A DNA stretch of 64,000 nucleotides from assembly GCA_965153355.1 (NCBI GenBank), contig OZ231126.1, forward strand, positions 17,856,001-17,920,000, written 5' to 3'. The notes below the pieces were generated by a model that did no database searches, had not been told where the DNA came from, and worked only from the letters and a program-made list of their open reading frames with translations. A program made the position numbers and the translations under genes. Below, piece by piece: positions 35,264 to 46,767 of the stretch. Every line of letters starts with the position of its first letter. Within the stretch, counting starts at the first letter, position 1. Source of the DNA: Flaccisagitta enflata. Taxonomy: Eukaryota; Chaetognatha; Sagittoidea; Aphragmophora.

Positions 35264-38200
35264 ATCTGCCGCCGATCCAAAGAGGAGATGCCGTCAATCA
35301 GTGGGTCTCAGATCTGGTCTCGGAAATCGAACCTGCGCGTGCGTCTCCGATGGAGCAAGCTGACGACATGCTTGCGGATCTCGACGACGCCGATGCTCTC
35401 GCAAGAGGTCGTGGGGTGATCCACGGATTAACGCCGCAGGAGAGGGCGAGGCGACGCTTTGTCAACAGGAGTGCGGAGAGAGACAGATGGGGTAGACAGC
35501 TGGAGGAGGAAATGCGACAAGGCCGTCGGCTAATAGACGATATGCAGCAGCAACAACGGGAGGAGGAGCAGCGACAGCAACAGGAGCAACAGCAGCAGCA
35601 TCAATTGCAGATGCAGCAGCAACAACTCCAACAGCAACGTCAACTCCACCGACCACAGGAGCAGCAGCAAACGATGGCTCAACGGCAGCAGCAAGAGCTG
35701 TTGCAGCAGCAGCAGTTGCAACAACTCCAACAATTTCTTCAGCAAGATCAACATCAGATCCTGCAGCCGGCGCCACAACATGTGGATCAACAACAGCAAC
35801 AAAACGATCAACAGCAGCAACAACAGCAGCAGCAACAACAGCACCAACAAGATTTGCTGCTTCAGCAACAACAGCAACAACAACAAGAGCTGCAACAATG
35901 TCAACCGGCAACGCAGCCGCAAGAACAACAACAACAGCGGCAAAATGATGCAGAAAAACGTATGCAACAGCAACTGCAGCAACAACAGCAACCTTCCGCC
36001 GCAATCCCAGCGGTGGTAGTGGATCCTCCAGCGTCAAATGACCATCTTGTCGAAAGCATGAATGTTAGTGAGGAGACAGAAGAAGCGAGACAGCAACGCC
36101 TTGCAGAACAACGACTGCGCATGATGGCTGAAGGTGAAGGTGGTGGTGCAGCAACAGCCCCAAAGGCGCCGATCGCGGTGCCATTGGGATTCCAACAGCG
36201 AAGCTCATCACAAGAAGACAAAGAGTTATACGACAGAATGTGTAACTTTCGCCAGCAGCAGCAGCGAGATGAAGATAGAAGGGCAGGAGTATTCAACAAT
36301 GCGGCAGAGATGCAACGAAGGCATTGGAATAGCCTGAACGACGGCGGCATTGGTGGAGCTTTAGAGCAGCGAGATGTGAAGCTTAGACAACTGTCTGAGC
36401 TGGACAAGCAGCAGCCGCAGCATCCGTCAAAGGACCGTCGATCTATTTTCAATTTGAACTTACAGCAACGTCATGTGCAGCCAGTGGAAACGTCCGTTAA
36501 GCAGCCGATGCAGCAGCAGCAACAGGTGGAGCAGCAGCAGCAGCAAGGACAGCGACAGCATCAACTGCAGCAGCAGAATGAGCAGCAACAGCATCCTGAC
36601 CAGCAGCAGCAGCTTCAACATCAACAGTGGCAGCAGCAACGGTTTCAACAACAGCAACAGCATCAGTATCAGCATCATCAAACTCCAGCAGCAACGATTC
36701 TCCCTACCGCACCGGAAGTGATCTTCGAGAAGCAGATTGGTTCTGCTAGAAGGGAGACTGGACTTCCCCGTCAAGAGGAAAAGGTCTTCAATACAGCCGG
36801 AAGCGGAGGTGATGCAACGGAGGCGATGCGCAGGAGGCAGAGGCAGGAGGCCGCTGACGCGAAGTTGGCACAGCAGCTGCAGGATAAGGAGAGAAGAAAA
36901 GTCGCTCCAAAGAAGACAATGAGTGGATTGCAGCCGAAGGCGCCAAAAGTAGCGCAAGCGCCTCTAGCAACGCCTCAAGCGGAAGTCATCCAGCAGAATC
37001 AACGTTTGCAGCAAGAAGTGGATAGTTTGAGGATGCAGATTCAGCAGAGAGACTTTGACCTTGCCGCAGCGAGAGAAGAAGAAAAACAACGAAAAGAAGA
37101 ACAACAACAGCGACAGTACGTCCGCCAAGATTTTGATGCTCCCCGATTCCATCGAGATGATCGTCAACAACAAATGAATCAGCAAGAAGAGGTTGGGTGG
37201 AGTGTGAAAACTACCAAAAAGAGATCTCCGGTCAAAGTCGGGGGTCAATACGCCCTTACCCAACAAAACCCAGCGTATCATCAGGTGGAGCTTCATCAAG
37301 TAGCTCGTCAACCGGAAGTTCATGTACAGATGCCCAACAATCCGGCTCTGGACATGTTCTTGGAGAGGGCGGCGTACAACGATTATATGCGAGCAAGGGA
37401 GGTCGGCCTCAAAGCATTGGAGAGAGCAAGACCTGAGAAGCCTCTGCAGGAGCTTTCATCCACCGATTTTATGATGTGGAAGAGGAAGTTCAAAGATGCT
37501 GAAAAGCATGAAGGCTTGACGCAAATGGACATCTTATTGGAATTGCCTAAGTGGTTTGCTGGTCCGGCAAAGGAGATCATTGAAACTGCGACGATTGATG
37601 CAACTGAAGCGACAGCAAGAGGAGAGGTTGACGACGCCTTCGCAAAAATGGACATCGTCTTTATGGCAAGGCGCTGCAACATTGCGGCGCTGTTCAACGA
37701 AATCGTCGCGGAGGCGAAGATCCAGTCGGCCGACCATGCAAGGCATTTCAATTTGTCTGCAAGGTTGCAAAAAGCAAAGAAGATTGCGAGGACCTGTGGA
37801 GAGGTGCAACAGTGCTATCGTGACGAGCTGCTGCAGGAGATCCTCAATAAGAGGGTCCCTCATCTTGCAGATAAATTCTGGGAAAAGCAACATGAAGCAG
37901 CCCAAAATGGTCAGTTATTTTCATTCGATAACTTGGTTCATATGATTGAGACATGGGCGGTGATTCAGCGCAACAAAGGAGCAAGCTGCAAAACAGCATC
38001 AGTGGCAGCAGTCGCAACGACAGAAAAAGAGGCGCCATCATCATATGAGGATGCCTTGACCAATGGCAAGCAAAAAGTGCAGTCGACGGACCGCTGCAAC
38101 GTCTGCAGTGGAATGCATCAAACGGAAGAGTGTCATCAGTTGTTAGAGTTGGAAGTGGACGCGAGAGTTCAGAAGATCATGTCTCGACGTCTTTGCTTCC

Positions 38201-38469
38201 ACTGCCTCGCGCCAGGACACAACGCCAAAGGGTGCGCGAACAGACCAACTTGCCAGATCTGCAAGAAGCGGCACGCGACTATTCTCCACGGGCGCACCTA
38301 CAAGAAAGAAGAAAAGGAAGAGAAGAAAGGAGAAAATAAGCAGGGAAATAAAGTACCGCTGGCTCCCTTCAAAAAGTCAGAGGATGCGGCTGCAGTAGCA
38401 CCAACGGCCCCGTCGACGACGGAGGCAGCCGATCCAACGGAAGTAATCTCTCCTAACGCCACGGCATGA
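35167..38469 (+). CDS. gag: Gag main portion: Gln-rich, capsid-like core, zinc knuckles
   Basis: About 1100 codons. Residues ~115-290 and ~430-520 are glutamine-rich with CAG/CAA runs. ~600-700 is charged and probably coiled-coil. ~755-950 (PLQELSSTDFMMWKRKF onward) resembles the BEL/Pao Gag core. The C-terminus has CNVCSGMHQTEEC (~977), the zinc knuckle CFHCLAPGHNAKGC (~1007) and CQICKKRHATILH (~1028), typical of BEL/Pao Gag, then a basic tail. The protein would package element RNA in cytoplasmic particles. It is longer than usual because of the Gln tracts. It has no internal stop, so selection or youth has kept it open. The ATG at 35167 may be internal to a longer Gag starting at 34634. Confidence 0.85.
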   Translation: MRTSSPNPDGSEYLPLPVPRHGAQSPTGGQFLNLPPIQRGDAVNQWVSDLVSEIEPARASPMEQADDMLADLDDADALARGRGVIHGLTPQERARRRFVNRSAERDRWGRQLEEEMRQGRRLIDDMQQQQREEEQRQQQEQQQQHQLQMQQQQLQQQRQLHRPQEQQQTMAQRQQQELLQQQQLQQLQQFLQQDQHQILQPAPQHVDQQQQQNDQQQQQQQQQQQHQQDLLLQQQQQQQQELQQCQPATQPQEQQQQRQNDAEKRMQQQLQQQQQPSAAIPAVVVDPPASNDHLVESMNVSEETEEARQQRLAEQRLRMMAEGEGGGAATAPKAPIAVPLGFQQRSSSQEDKELYDRMCNFRQQQQRDEDRRAGVFNNAAEMQRRHWNSLNDGGIGGALEQRDVKLRQLSELDKQQPQHPSKDRRSIFNLNLQQRHVQPVETSVKQPMQQQQQVEQQQQQGQRQHQLQQQNEQQQHPDQQQQLQHQQWQQQRFQQQQQHQYQHHQTPAATILPTAPEVIFEKQIGSARRETGLPRQEEKVFNTAGSGGDATEAMRRRQRQEAADAKLAQQLQDKERRKVAPKKTMSGLQPKAPKVAQAPLATPQAEVIQQNQRLQQEVDSLRMQIQQRDFDLAAAREEEKQRKEEQQQRQYVRQDFDAPRFHRDDRQQQMNQQEEVGWSVKTTKKRSPVKVGGQYALTQQNPAYHQVELHQVARQPEVHVQMPNNPALDMFLERAAYNDYMRAREVGLKALERARPEKPLQELSSTDFMMWKRKFKDAEKHEGLTQMDILLELPKWFAGPAKEIIETATIDATEATARGEVDDAFAKMDIVFMARRCNIAALFNEIVAEAKIQSADHARHFNLSARLQKAKKIARTCGEVQQCYRDELLQEILNKRVPHLADKFWEKQHEAAQNGQLFSFDNLVHMIETWAVIQRNKGASCKTASVAAVATTEKEAPSSYEDALTNGKQKVQSTDRCNVCSGMHQTEECHQLLELEVDARVQKIMSRRLCFHCLAPGHNAKGCANRPTCQICKKRHATILHGRTYKKEEKEEKKGENKQGNKVPLAPFKKSEDAAAVAPTAPSTTEAADPTEVISPNATA

Positions 38470-40402
38470 CTGGCGGCGGGCAACGTCGCGGTCCGTCTCT
38501 TCATTCGACGGCGTTGTCCGTCCGATTGTTCCAGTGACTATTATAAACAATTCTTCGGGCGCGAGAGGACTATATGCTATGATCGACTCAGGCGCTGATC
38601 GCGACGTAATCAGTATCAGTGTTATTCGCAGTCTTATGATTCCAACAAAAACAGTGCAAATGACGGTGATTACTGTGGGAAGTCATGTTGTTGAGGATCG
38701 TTTCATCGCATCGTTCACCATGCAATCGGTCGACGAGGAATATGTCGTCGACATCAACGACGCGTTGGTGGGTGATTTGTTAACGAGTGAACGCGATATT
38801 CCTCCTTTTCTCCGCGACCTATCCGACCAGCCTCACATCGGAGAAATAAAGTTTCCAGAAGCAGAAGGCGGTGTGATGATGATCATCGGAGCGGCGCATG
38901 CGGACGCCGCCGTCGCTCAAGAAATCCGCCGGGGGCCTTCAGGATCCTTGACTTGCTTCAGATGCTTGTTCGGTTGGACTGTGTGTGGAAAAACGGGGAA
39001 GAGGGGGCGAGATTTTGCGTCGATCAACGCCATCGCAACGGATGATCGCATCCTCAACGACAGCATCGATCGCATCCTCGACAATCGCGTCTTCAACAGC
39101 AACATTGACCGCATCTTCTACCATGACTTTGCATCACCAATCGTCTCGCAAGAGGAGATGGGCGATTCCCTTGAAAACATCAGAGCGTGCAAAATGTTAG
39201 AGGAAAAGACATACTTTTGCCCAATTGCAGCAAAGAATCCTCTTCCTAAACCGGAAGTTACGCAAGACGTCTTGGAGGAGGCGCGCAAACAGCTCGTCAA
39301 GTCAATGCAGCGGCAACATTATTCCGACGTTTTCGAACAATTGGAGTTGGGAAAAACCTTTAAGCCAGGAAGCCGTCGTGACTTTATCATCAAGAATAAG
39401 GAGGTGCTAAAGTTGAACCCTTTCGTCGATGACGACGGCATCCTTCGCGTCGGCAGCCGATTGGAGAATGCCGACATCGCACATGACGCTAAATTTCCCT
39501 TCATCCTTCCGCCAAAAAACGAGAATGTGAAATCATTAATTCGCCATTATCATCATAATGATTTTCACGCGGGTGCAAAGCATACATTGTGCCAATTACG
39601 CCAATTTGTGTGGATTACAGAAGGTCTTCAGGCTGTCAAGAACGTCGTCAACACGTGCTTTAGATGCCAGAAGAACTTTAAAAAGAACGCGAATCAGCGA
39701 ATGGCTAATCTTCCATCAAATCGCATCAATCCTGCACCTGTTCTTACAGAGACCGGATTGGGTACGTCAGCCGATGCGATGGTAAATGCAATCATCCGCT
39801 TTGCAGTAAGGCGCCCAGGAATCAACCGATTCACTTTAGACTGTAGAATTAATCTAATCATCGGTCTCGTCAAGCGCCATTTTGCTTCCATCTCTATTGG
39901 CGCCATCCTTCACGTCGATGCCTTCAACACTGCTGTCGTCGATGTTGAAGGAATTCTCAACTGTCGTCCTCTGACAGCGCTCAGTGATGATTCAAATGAT
40001 TATGAGACCCTCACACCGAATCATGTCCTCAATCCATCAACATCCGGCAATGCCTCTCTGGATCTGGCGCAACAAGGCGTCAACTCTGATGCCGACTCAG
40101 CGAAGATTCAATGGAGGCGTGCGCAATCGTGTGTGGATGCGTCTTGGAAATCGTGGAGGGTCGAATATTTGTCGCTTCTTCACGCGCGAAGCAAATGGTC
40201 GAGATCCGAGAGAGACTTTGCGGTCGACAACATGGTCGTCGTCATGGGCGAAACGCTGCCTCGTCACAATTGGAGTTTAGGACGCGTCATGGGTGTCGAG
40301 GGATCATCAGCCCATGTCCGGAGGGCTTTTTCTCGACGCCAAGATGAAAAGATCGCGACGAAAGACCGCATAAAGCTTCTGCGGCTGGGATTGGATTCAT
40401 AA
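38465..40402 (+). pseudogene. pol: Pol remnant: protease plus truncated integrase, RT deleted
   Basis: This frame is +1 relative to Gag and open from upstream of the Gag stop, so translation would need a +1 shift; there is no ATG near 38534 (GTG). The aspartic protease active site AMIDSGADRDVIS lies near 38579. FGWTVCGK, normally before RT, is followed by an unusual IDRIL/IDRIF-repeating stretch and then directly by post-RT sequence (SLENIRACKMLEEKTYF, LNPFVDDDGILRVGS). RT and RNase H are absent. The integrase zinc region (RHYHHNDFHAGAKHTL...CFRCQKN, about 39540-39680) is followed by a collapsed core without the first catalytic Asp strand, then ILNCRPLTALS and LTPNHVL and a C-terminal WRRAQ...WSLGRV domain. 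Internal deletions kept the frame open to 40402. Confidence 0.85.
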
Positions 40403-41490
40403 AAAACGCTAAGTTTTGAGAGAGAGAGAAAAAGGCGCATGGGCCTGTCCATTAGTAACTATAGATATGAGTGATTGAAACTCTGATTTGTTATATTTAC
40501 AGAGAGTTGTTATTATTCATATTTGGTTCTGATTATCCATGCTTTCATCTGTCCTCTTGTCAATTATGTTATCCATTTCCATTAACACATCAAAAACACT
40601 GATTCATTCGCTCTGTCTACATGTACATATGATTGTGCCAAAATCCGTTCTTATCATTATCAGTTCGCGTTAACGAACATTTCAAAGCTTCCGCTGACGA
40701 CGTTGTTCCATCTGCGAAGTCAGTCTACATCTTGAAGTCGCTCGTCGGAGTCAAGATGTCCCGTCAGCATCCGGCTCCACCTGCGCCTTTCGATGCGGTC
40801 GCCGTTGACGACATCATTCATCGCCTTTCGCCCACGAGTCGACGAGATGTTGGAACCCGGAATGACCCGCTCGTCTCTGTAATGGAGAAGGCGCAGGTGA
40901 TGTGGTCGTTCCATGATGCTTGCTAATTTTTTCTTTTACTTGACAGATTCGTTTTTATATATAGTTAGTAATTTATTTAATTTTGTCTTGTTGTGTTTGG
41001 TTCTTTGGAACATGTACATTTGTTGTGTTTGTTTTAGACATGGTCTTTTTAGTCATTATTACGAATACTTTCGTATGACATGTTTTAGTAGTATGCCCCT
41101 ACTCATTATTTTCCACTCTCAAGTCAAATCCCAGGCTTGGAGTGCTCCAAGGCCCGTTCCCCTTTCCCCCCCCCCTTCCCCTTAACTTTTTCAGAACGGG
41201 TGCCTCAACCTCCTCGTCGCCGCCTCGTCTCTATCCGCGTCATCGTGATCGTTGAAAATTTGCTGATGGTGGATCCTTTCCGGACGGGAATCATCTTTCG
41301 TGCAGTCGTCGATCTGTTGATAGTTAGGGTGGGGATGTAAGAGGCGGTGGACGGGGGGGGAGGGGCGGGGGCTGTATCTATGTAAATTTTTTTTTAAGGA
41401 AGGTAGTATCGGTTTTTTAGTAGGGTTTCCCCGACTGGAAACTAGATGTCAGATTTTTGAAATTCGTGAAATTCCAAAAATGGGGCAGAA
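40403..41490 (+). other. BEL/Pao 3' region with a small ORF and polypurine tract
   Basis: A 56-codon frame from the ATG at 40756 to 40926 (begins MSRQHPAPPAPFDAVAVDDI) uses GC-rich codons like gag. It follows an acceptor-like TCTTATCATTATCAG, so it could be a spliced accessory product; no domain is recognised. A G-rich run lies at 41341-41372. AAAAATGGGGCAGAA abuts the 3' LTR as the likely plus-strand primer tract. Confidence 0.5.
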
Positions 41491-42406
41491 TGTTAGAAAT
41501 GTATGTCCGTCCGTTTATTAAGTATGTGTGCTTTTGTTTCTTTTGCGTGCTTTTGGCTTTTCTTCTTTCTCTATCATTCAATGCCGGTGTCTTTTGTTTC
41601 TCGCCATTTTTTATATTGAACGCTAGATGGGTAACCATATGGTTGCGCCTTGTATTTTGTGCCATTTGTTTTTATTACGTAGGCATACATACGTAACTCG
41701 TCTTTCGTATCATCCAATTTTTGGATTGATTGATTTTATTTATTTGCGGCATTGCTTCCTAAAGTGATTGATTGATTTTTCGTGATTGATTGAATGTGCC
41801 CTTGGAGTTTGCTAATTTCAATAATCTCTCATCTTTTTATTGCAGATGAACTTATGAACGGACAATTAACGTTAATTTGACTTCGACAGACTGTGGGTTG
41901 AAACCAACGAAAGTGGGCCTAAAAGTAAGTTTTATAGACGCGTCTTTGCTTTTATTAACGTTGTTTTTATCTTGTCTTCCGGTCTGTTATTTTTGTCTTT
42001 TGCCCTTTTGCATTTTTATCGCCGGATTTTAGTATGGTTTTTATCGCTTGCCCGATCAGCTTACTATGGGGATGATATGGATGAATCTAATGGGATAGGC
42101 CGGGGCAGGGGCAGGTATTATCAGGTGGCATGGGCTCTGAAGAAGATGAACATGTTGTCATGTGCTGTTTCTGTCCTTTATTGTGTCCTGTCTCGATTTC
42201 ATGTTATCTTTTGCGTTTGCTGATCAAAATTAACGCCCACTTTCCCTTTCATTTTTCCCCCTCTCTTCAGTTGTTGAAATTTTTATGGAATAAACGAGAC
42301 GATCGCCTTCCTATTTTCCAATCGGCCAACTTTCTTTCACCACAAGTCGTCAGTCAGATAGACGCTCATAGACAGTGCCAGTTGAAACTCGTGGGCGTAA
42401 CTTATA
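41491..42406 (+). repeat. 3' LTR
   Basis: 916 bp, same ends as the 5' LTR, with the two substitutions at 41517 and 42062 and one C fewer near 42257. Confidence 0.92.
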
Positions 42407-42411
42407 AGTGA
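42407..42411. repeat. 5-bp target site duplication, right
   Basis: AGTGA, matching 33649-33653. Confidence 0.9.
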
Positions 42412-43795
42412 AGTTACCAACACGACGGCGATCCGGGCGAGGACCGATAGATTCTTTTTCTACGGGGTTGTCAGATAGAATTAGAACTAAGTAGTGCTTT
42501 CAGCGATACTTACTATGGCAACAAAAGAGAGAACAACCACCATTCATGAAAAGAACCGCCGCTCAAAAAAGATCTTTAAAACACACTCTACTAAGTTCCG
42601 TCGCCTGAAAGCTTCGCTAGTGAACGGAATTTGTTGAGTTAGAATTAGTTTATTTTTTTTTAAGATGAAGACGCTCAGACCAAGGAGCAAATATGCGATG
42701 CTGTTATTAAGATGACATCAAAGGATGGATTCATCATTAATATTCCACATTAGGAGCTTTGCTTTGGAATCTGTGGACTAGTACTGAATAGCTTTCTAAC
42801 AAAAAAAATGTTTCATGTGATTACGGCCAAAGTAATCATGTGATCGCCATACAACTCACCTAGGATTAGTCCAGGGGTTGGATGGTTATTCATGCAAAAT
42901 CTCAGAAAATTTCATACAACACTTTTTTGGCCACGCTAATTTGAAATTTTTGGATAGGTAGGCTGGTTCGGCTGGTTGCAATATCTGAAATTTCTTGAAT
43001 CTTGACATATTAGTAAACAAGGTCAAATAATGTTACCATACAAAAAATCAAGTCAATCCATCAATCCGTTCAAAAGATATGAGCTTTCAAAGTTTGGGTA
43101 AAAAAAGTCACGACGATTTCCGCCACTTAGAGAAAAAAAGTCACAAACATGTTTTGTTCTCAGACTTAGCGTATTTCACGCTTGAGCGCTCATAAAATCA
43201 TGAACTACCTTTCGTCTTTTGATCACTACACCTGAAATATTAGGAGTATTTGAAAAGTAAGAACAACCGAGGAAAGCTTAAACGCTAGGCTATCTAATGA
43301 TGTAAAATTTGATAGTATTATTTTTAAAAATATAGCAACACGGTTACTCCTTCAGACCGGCCACCTTAAAAGTTGAATTGGTAAATCCCTCTAGACAGGC
43401 GAAGACGAGCGAAGGTTTAGATCTAGATATGTCAAAAGATTGTATCGGTTGCAACGGAGATCGGTAAGCGGGGAAGTCAGGGTAATAACTTTTGTTTCAT
43501 TTACCTAACAACCAGGAGGCCGCCCTTAGAAACGTACCCACAATTCTCTCATGCCTTGTCTCAAACTTTGCTTAGAGGAAAGGGCTTTAAAGTATTAACT
43601 ACGTGGGGGGAGGGGGAGCTTAGCCTGAGACGCTCATCTGTCTCATGGTTTTACCAGCGTGTGTCTCCGGGACCCACACTGAGTGTCGGCAATGTTGTTG
43701 CTTTGCCCCAAGAACTAAACAAAACACTCTCGGTCCATCTTTTTAATCGCGCAACTGCATACGCTTCTGTGTCAGTCGTTGGCTCATTTTGGTCT
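42412..43795. other. Unassigned sequence
   Basis: No supported gene. A 40-codon frame at 42512-42634 is basic (ends VNGIC) but too short to judge. A copy of the dispersed motif (CAATCCGTTCAAAAGATATG) lies at 43063-43085. Confidence 0.4.
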
Positions 43796-43870
43796 CGTAT
43801 GTACGTGCGACTTTACAATCCGCTTTGTCGGTCCAGCCGTCTGTCTGTACGTCAAATTGTTTAACTACAT
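43796..43870 (+). mobile_element. Fam-1 fragment, 5' half
   Basis: CGTATGTACGTGCGACTTTA, CAATCCGCTTTGTCGGTCC and GTCTGTCTGTACGTC; the 3' end is lost. Confidence 0.5.
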
Positions 43871-44475
43871 GCGGCCATTATACTTGCCAAACTTGTCCGG
43901 GTGGTGTCAGAGGAACACGAATTTGTAAAATCATAAAACGGATTAATTTTTCTCGAAAACTAAGTGCATGTAATATTTTGTTGCCAAGATAACTGTGTAT
44001 ATTTTTTTTCTTTTCTTTAAATTTGGCAATTTATCACGATTATTCTGTTACAATCAGAAAAGTTTAGCTTGTTGTGGGGAGGAAAAAATGAATGCAACTT
44101 AACAATGAAATTCGCCGCAGAAATTTTGACGGTTAGAAAACATGGAGGGAAAGAGTCCCGCTTCCGTTATCAACATAAGTCATATGAGTCTGACTGGACC
44201 ATTTACTTCACCTAAATCGGGGAGGGAAAATGTTTTGAGTTATCCATCAAAACATCATAGAGAGCAACGAGAAGAAAGAAAAAGGGGCAACACGAATAAA
44301 GAAACAGGCCAAAACGTTTGGAGAGTTAAGTGTGCTGTTAAACTGGTAACCAAATATGGGGTGGGGAGGAGAAGGAGTCTCCGGGAAGGAAGTAACCAAG
44401 TTTTGAATAAATCATAACAATATGACAAAAGTTAAACACTCGGGCAAATGAACAATATTGACTGTGAGGCTAACC

Positions 44476-44480
<5 letters not shown>
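43871..44480. other. Unassigned sequence
   Basis: No gene or repeat is recognised; the 91-codon frame at 44142 has no known domain. Confidence 0.4.

Positions 44481-44570
<90 letters not shown>
44481..44570 (+). repeat. (GA)n microsatellite
   Basis: About 45 perfect GA units. Confidence 0.97.
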
Positions 44571-44574
<4 letters not shown>

Positions 44575-46290
44575 AAAATAAATATGTTCTTTTAATTCGT
44601 CATCAAATAAGAGACAGAGACATACAGATCAGCGTACATCTATAAACTACCAGGTATGAACGAGAAAAGAAAAAAAAATGAATCACAGGTGAAAAAAGAA
44701 TAGCGGAGCTAACATAACAAATAAATGAAAAAAGCGTTAGTCATTGTTGTTCAGCAATGAGGTTGCGAGCTATTTGTGCAATAATCGGGTTTTGATGGCG
44801 ACAAATGGATGAATCAAATCTAGTAGTAGGGAAGTATGATGAAAATTTTTTTCTCATCAAACTCCCCATTATGGGTATCAATCGATGCAGAATTGTAAGG
44901 GCTTTCATTTGATACCCCACAACACCTGTTATATTTCATTTTGCAAGATATTTCACATGAAAGAGTGATGGCCATAATCTAGATAAATCTGTCACTTGCC
45001 TCATCCTTGATGTCATTCATGTTTTCTGCATAAAAAGGGGTCTTTTTTGTCCTAAACTAATAAAAGAATCATTTTCACACTCACAGAGGCTGTATTTTGT
45101 TATTTTATACTAAAATGATGTCAAAATCAACCACAGGGCAATGGAAATGATGTATGCCAAATAGCATTGAATTTTAAGTATTTGCATAATCAAATTCTAT
45201 CGTTTTTGCAATTAGGCAAATTTAAAAGAAAAATTTGTGCGATGAAATGAAAACATGACTGATGCAGTGTGTTGCAAAGGGGGTGTAGTGAGTGTCATTA
45301 CCCTTTAGCTGGCTATTGTGACATGATTCATCGTTTTGTTTTGAACATGTGATCATAAGTTAGCATTTGCTAGTTGTGTAGCCTAGAAGAATGTCAATAA
45401 CACGTTTAGTCATCATAATCCCACTATCCATTTTGAATAGAGCTTTAGAGGGGGCTTGGGGGGTGCCTAAACTGCCTCTACGTTTGGCACCTCCCTATCT
45501 CTTATTTTATGCAAGTGTGTAGGATAAATGACTTTATTGTCCTGGTGGCATTTGATTTGATTTGAAGGAATATCTTTTTGTCAGTTGCAGGCGTGTATAA
45601 TGTTGAGAATTTCCCCCCCCCCCCCCCGTGGGGGGAATAAAATCAAATGGTTTGGAGATGGGGAAGAAAATCAAAAGCTTAAAAAAAAGAAAAAACAATT
45701 TTTTGAAGATTTACCATTTTTACCAAAAGGTAAAATGTAATTACAACAACACAATTTAGCACTATGAAAACCTAATATAGGTTTTACAAGTAATTCAAAT
45801 CGCGCTTGAAATTATTTTCGGAACGAAATGACGGAAAATTGCGGCTTATTGAGTGTGTGGAAAGGCCCGAAAAATTGATCAAAACTGTAAAATGATCCAA
45901 AATAAAATATGCGTCCGGAAGATCTTTTTATGCTCTTTCAGATGGTGCGCTTTTCAAGACTTTTCGATGTCGGGAAGTATCATTTTTAATTCAATCTTTT
46001 TCTTTTCCGTGTCACGCCTTCCAGTCAAGTCTACCCGTTTTCTTGCACCGCGCACCCGACGGCCCCAAACGAGAGCTTTCTCAAACAATTTTCAGAATTT
46101 TTTTTTTATTTGTCAGAGTTTGTCAGGAATCGATTTTGTAAACCCAAACTAACGGGTATTGTGATCTTTTTCATCCCCATTCTTCAGCCGTATTTTTTGT
46201 TTTCTTTCGACGCAACCAAATCATCTAACACAGTCTAACGGAATTGTCTCGGTTGCAAGTTACAAATTATTATCACTTTAGGACATCGCA
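44571..46290. other. Unassigned AT-rich sequence
   Basis: 1.7 kb without a recognised gene. GAAGAAAATCAAAAGC with a C/G-run and AATAAAATCAAATGG at 45608-45680 partly resembles 49600-49660, possibly remnants of the same repeat. Confidence 0.4.
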
Positions 46291-46399
46291 GGAGAGAGAG
46301 AGCGAGAGCGAGAGCGAGAGCGAAAGCGAGAGCGAGAGCGAGAGAGAGAGAGACGCATTACAGTGACAAGGAAAATTGCTTCTTAAAAAATAGCTTTAC

Positions 46400-46461
<62 letters not shown>
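46291..46461 (+). repeat. (GAGAGC)n and (GA)n microsatellites
   Basis: GAGAGC-type hexamers at 46291-46350 and a pure GA run at about 46402-46461. Confidence 0.9.
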
Positions 46462-46465
<4 letters not shown>

Positions 46466-46692
46466 ACACGACAGGATATTCGCGATGGTTGGGTAGGGGC
46501 AGTTACGTAAAAATCGCTCAAAATTCAAGGTCGGGTGCACGGCACCCCAGTCGCGGATGGTTAGGCAGGGGCAGTATTGCAAAACCGATCAGAGAACACG
46601 GCAAGGTGTAGAGTCACATATCCGCGACTAAAAATGTTAGGGACGGACAGACCTAATGACACGGCAAAATTTAGGGTTGCGTGTCCGCGACT
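46462..46692 (-). mobile_element. Two or three overlapping Fam-1 remnants
   Basis: On the minus strand, 5' ends TAGTCGCGGACACGCAACC (46692) and AGTCGCGGATATGTGACTCT (about 46628) each lead into ACACCTTGCCGTGT-like sequence. GCCCCTGCCTAACCATCCGC plus GACTGGGGTGCCGTG occurs once complete and once more as a 3' remnant at 46462-46500. They look like nested or tandemly inserted copies. Confidence 0.65.
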
Positions 46693-46767
46693 ATGACAGG
46701 AAAGATAGAGAAATTTTTTCAGATAGAACTTATACGAGTTGTAATTTTCATTTTTACAAGTTGTAAT

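Larger units (their letters stand above)
33654..42406 (+). mobile_element. BEL/Pao-type LTR retrotransposon, internally deleted
   Basis: An 8.75-kb insertion with 917/916-bp LTRs, exact 5-bp target duplication, an extended Gag (34634-38469), an aspartic protease joined to post-RT and integrase remnants, and a 1.1-kb 3' region. BEL/Pao assignment rests on the Gag end (CFHCLAPGHNAKGC plus CQICKKRHATILH) and the integrase-side LNPFVDDDGILRVGSRLENA and CRPLTALS...LTPNHVL segments. RT and RNase H are absent and the integrase core lacks its first catalytic region, so the copy is non-autonomous, yet its LTRs are almost identical. No tRNA primer site starting TGG is obvious after the 5' LTR. Confidence 0.9.

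Noticed and set aside
42512-42634. 40-codon basic ORF downstream of the BEL element
   Set aside because: Too short and without any homology I recognise; it may be an exon, but nothing supports it.
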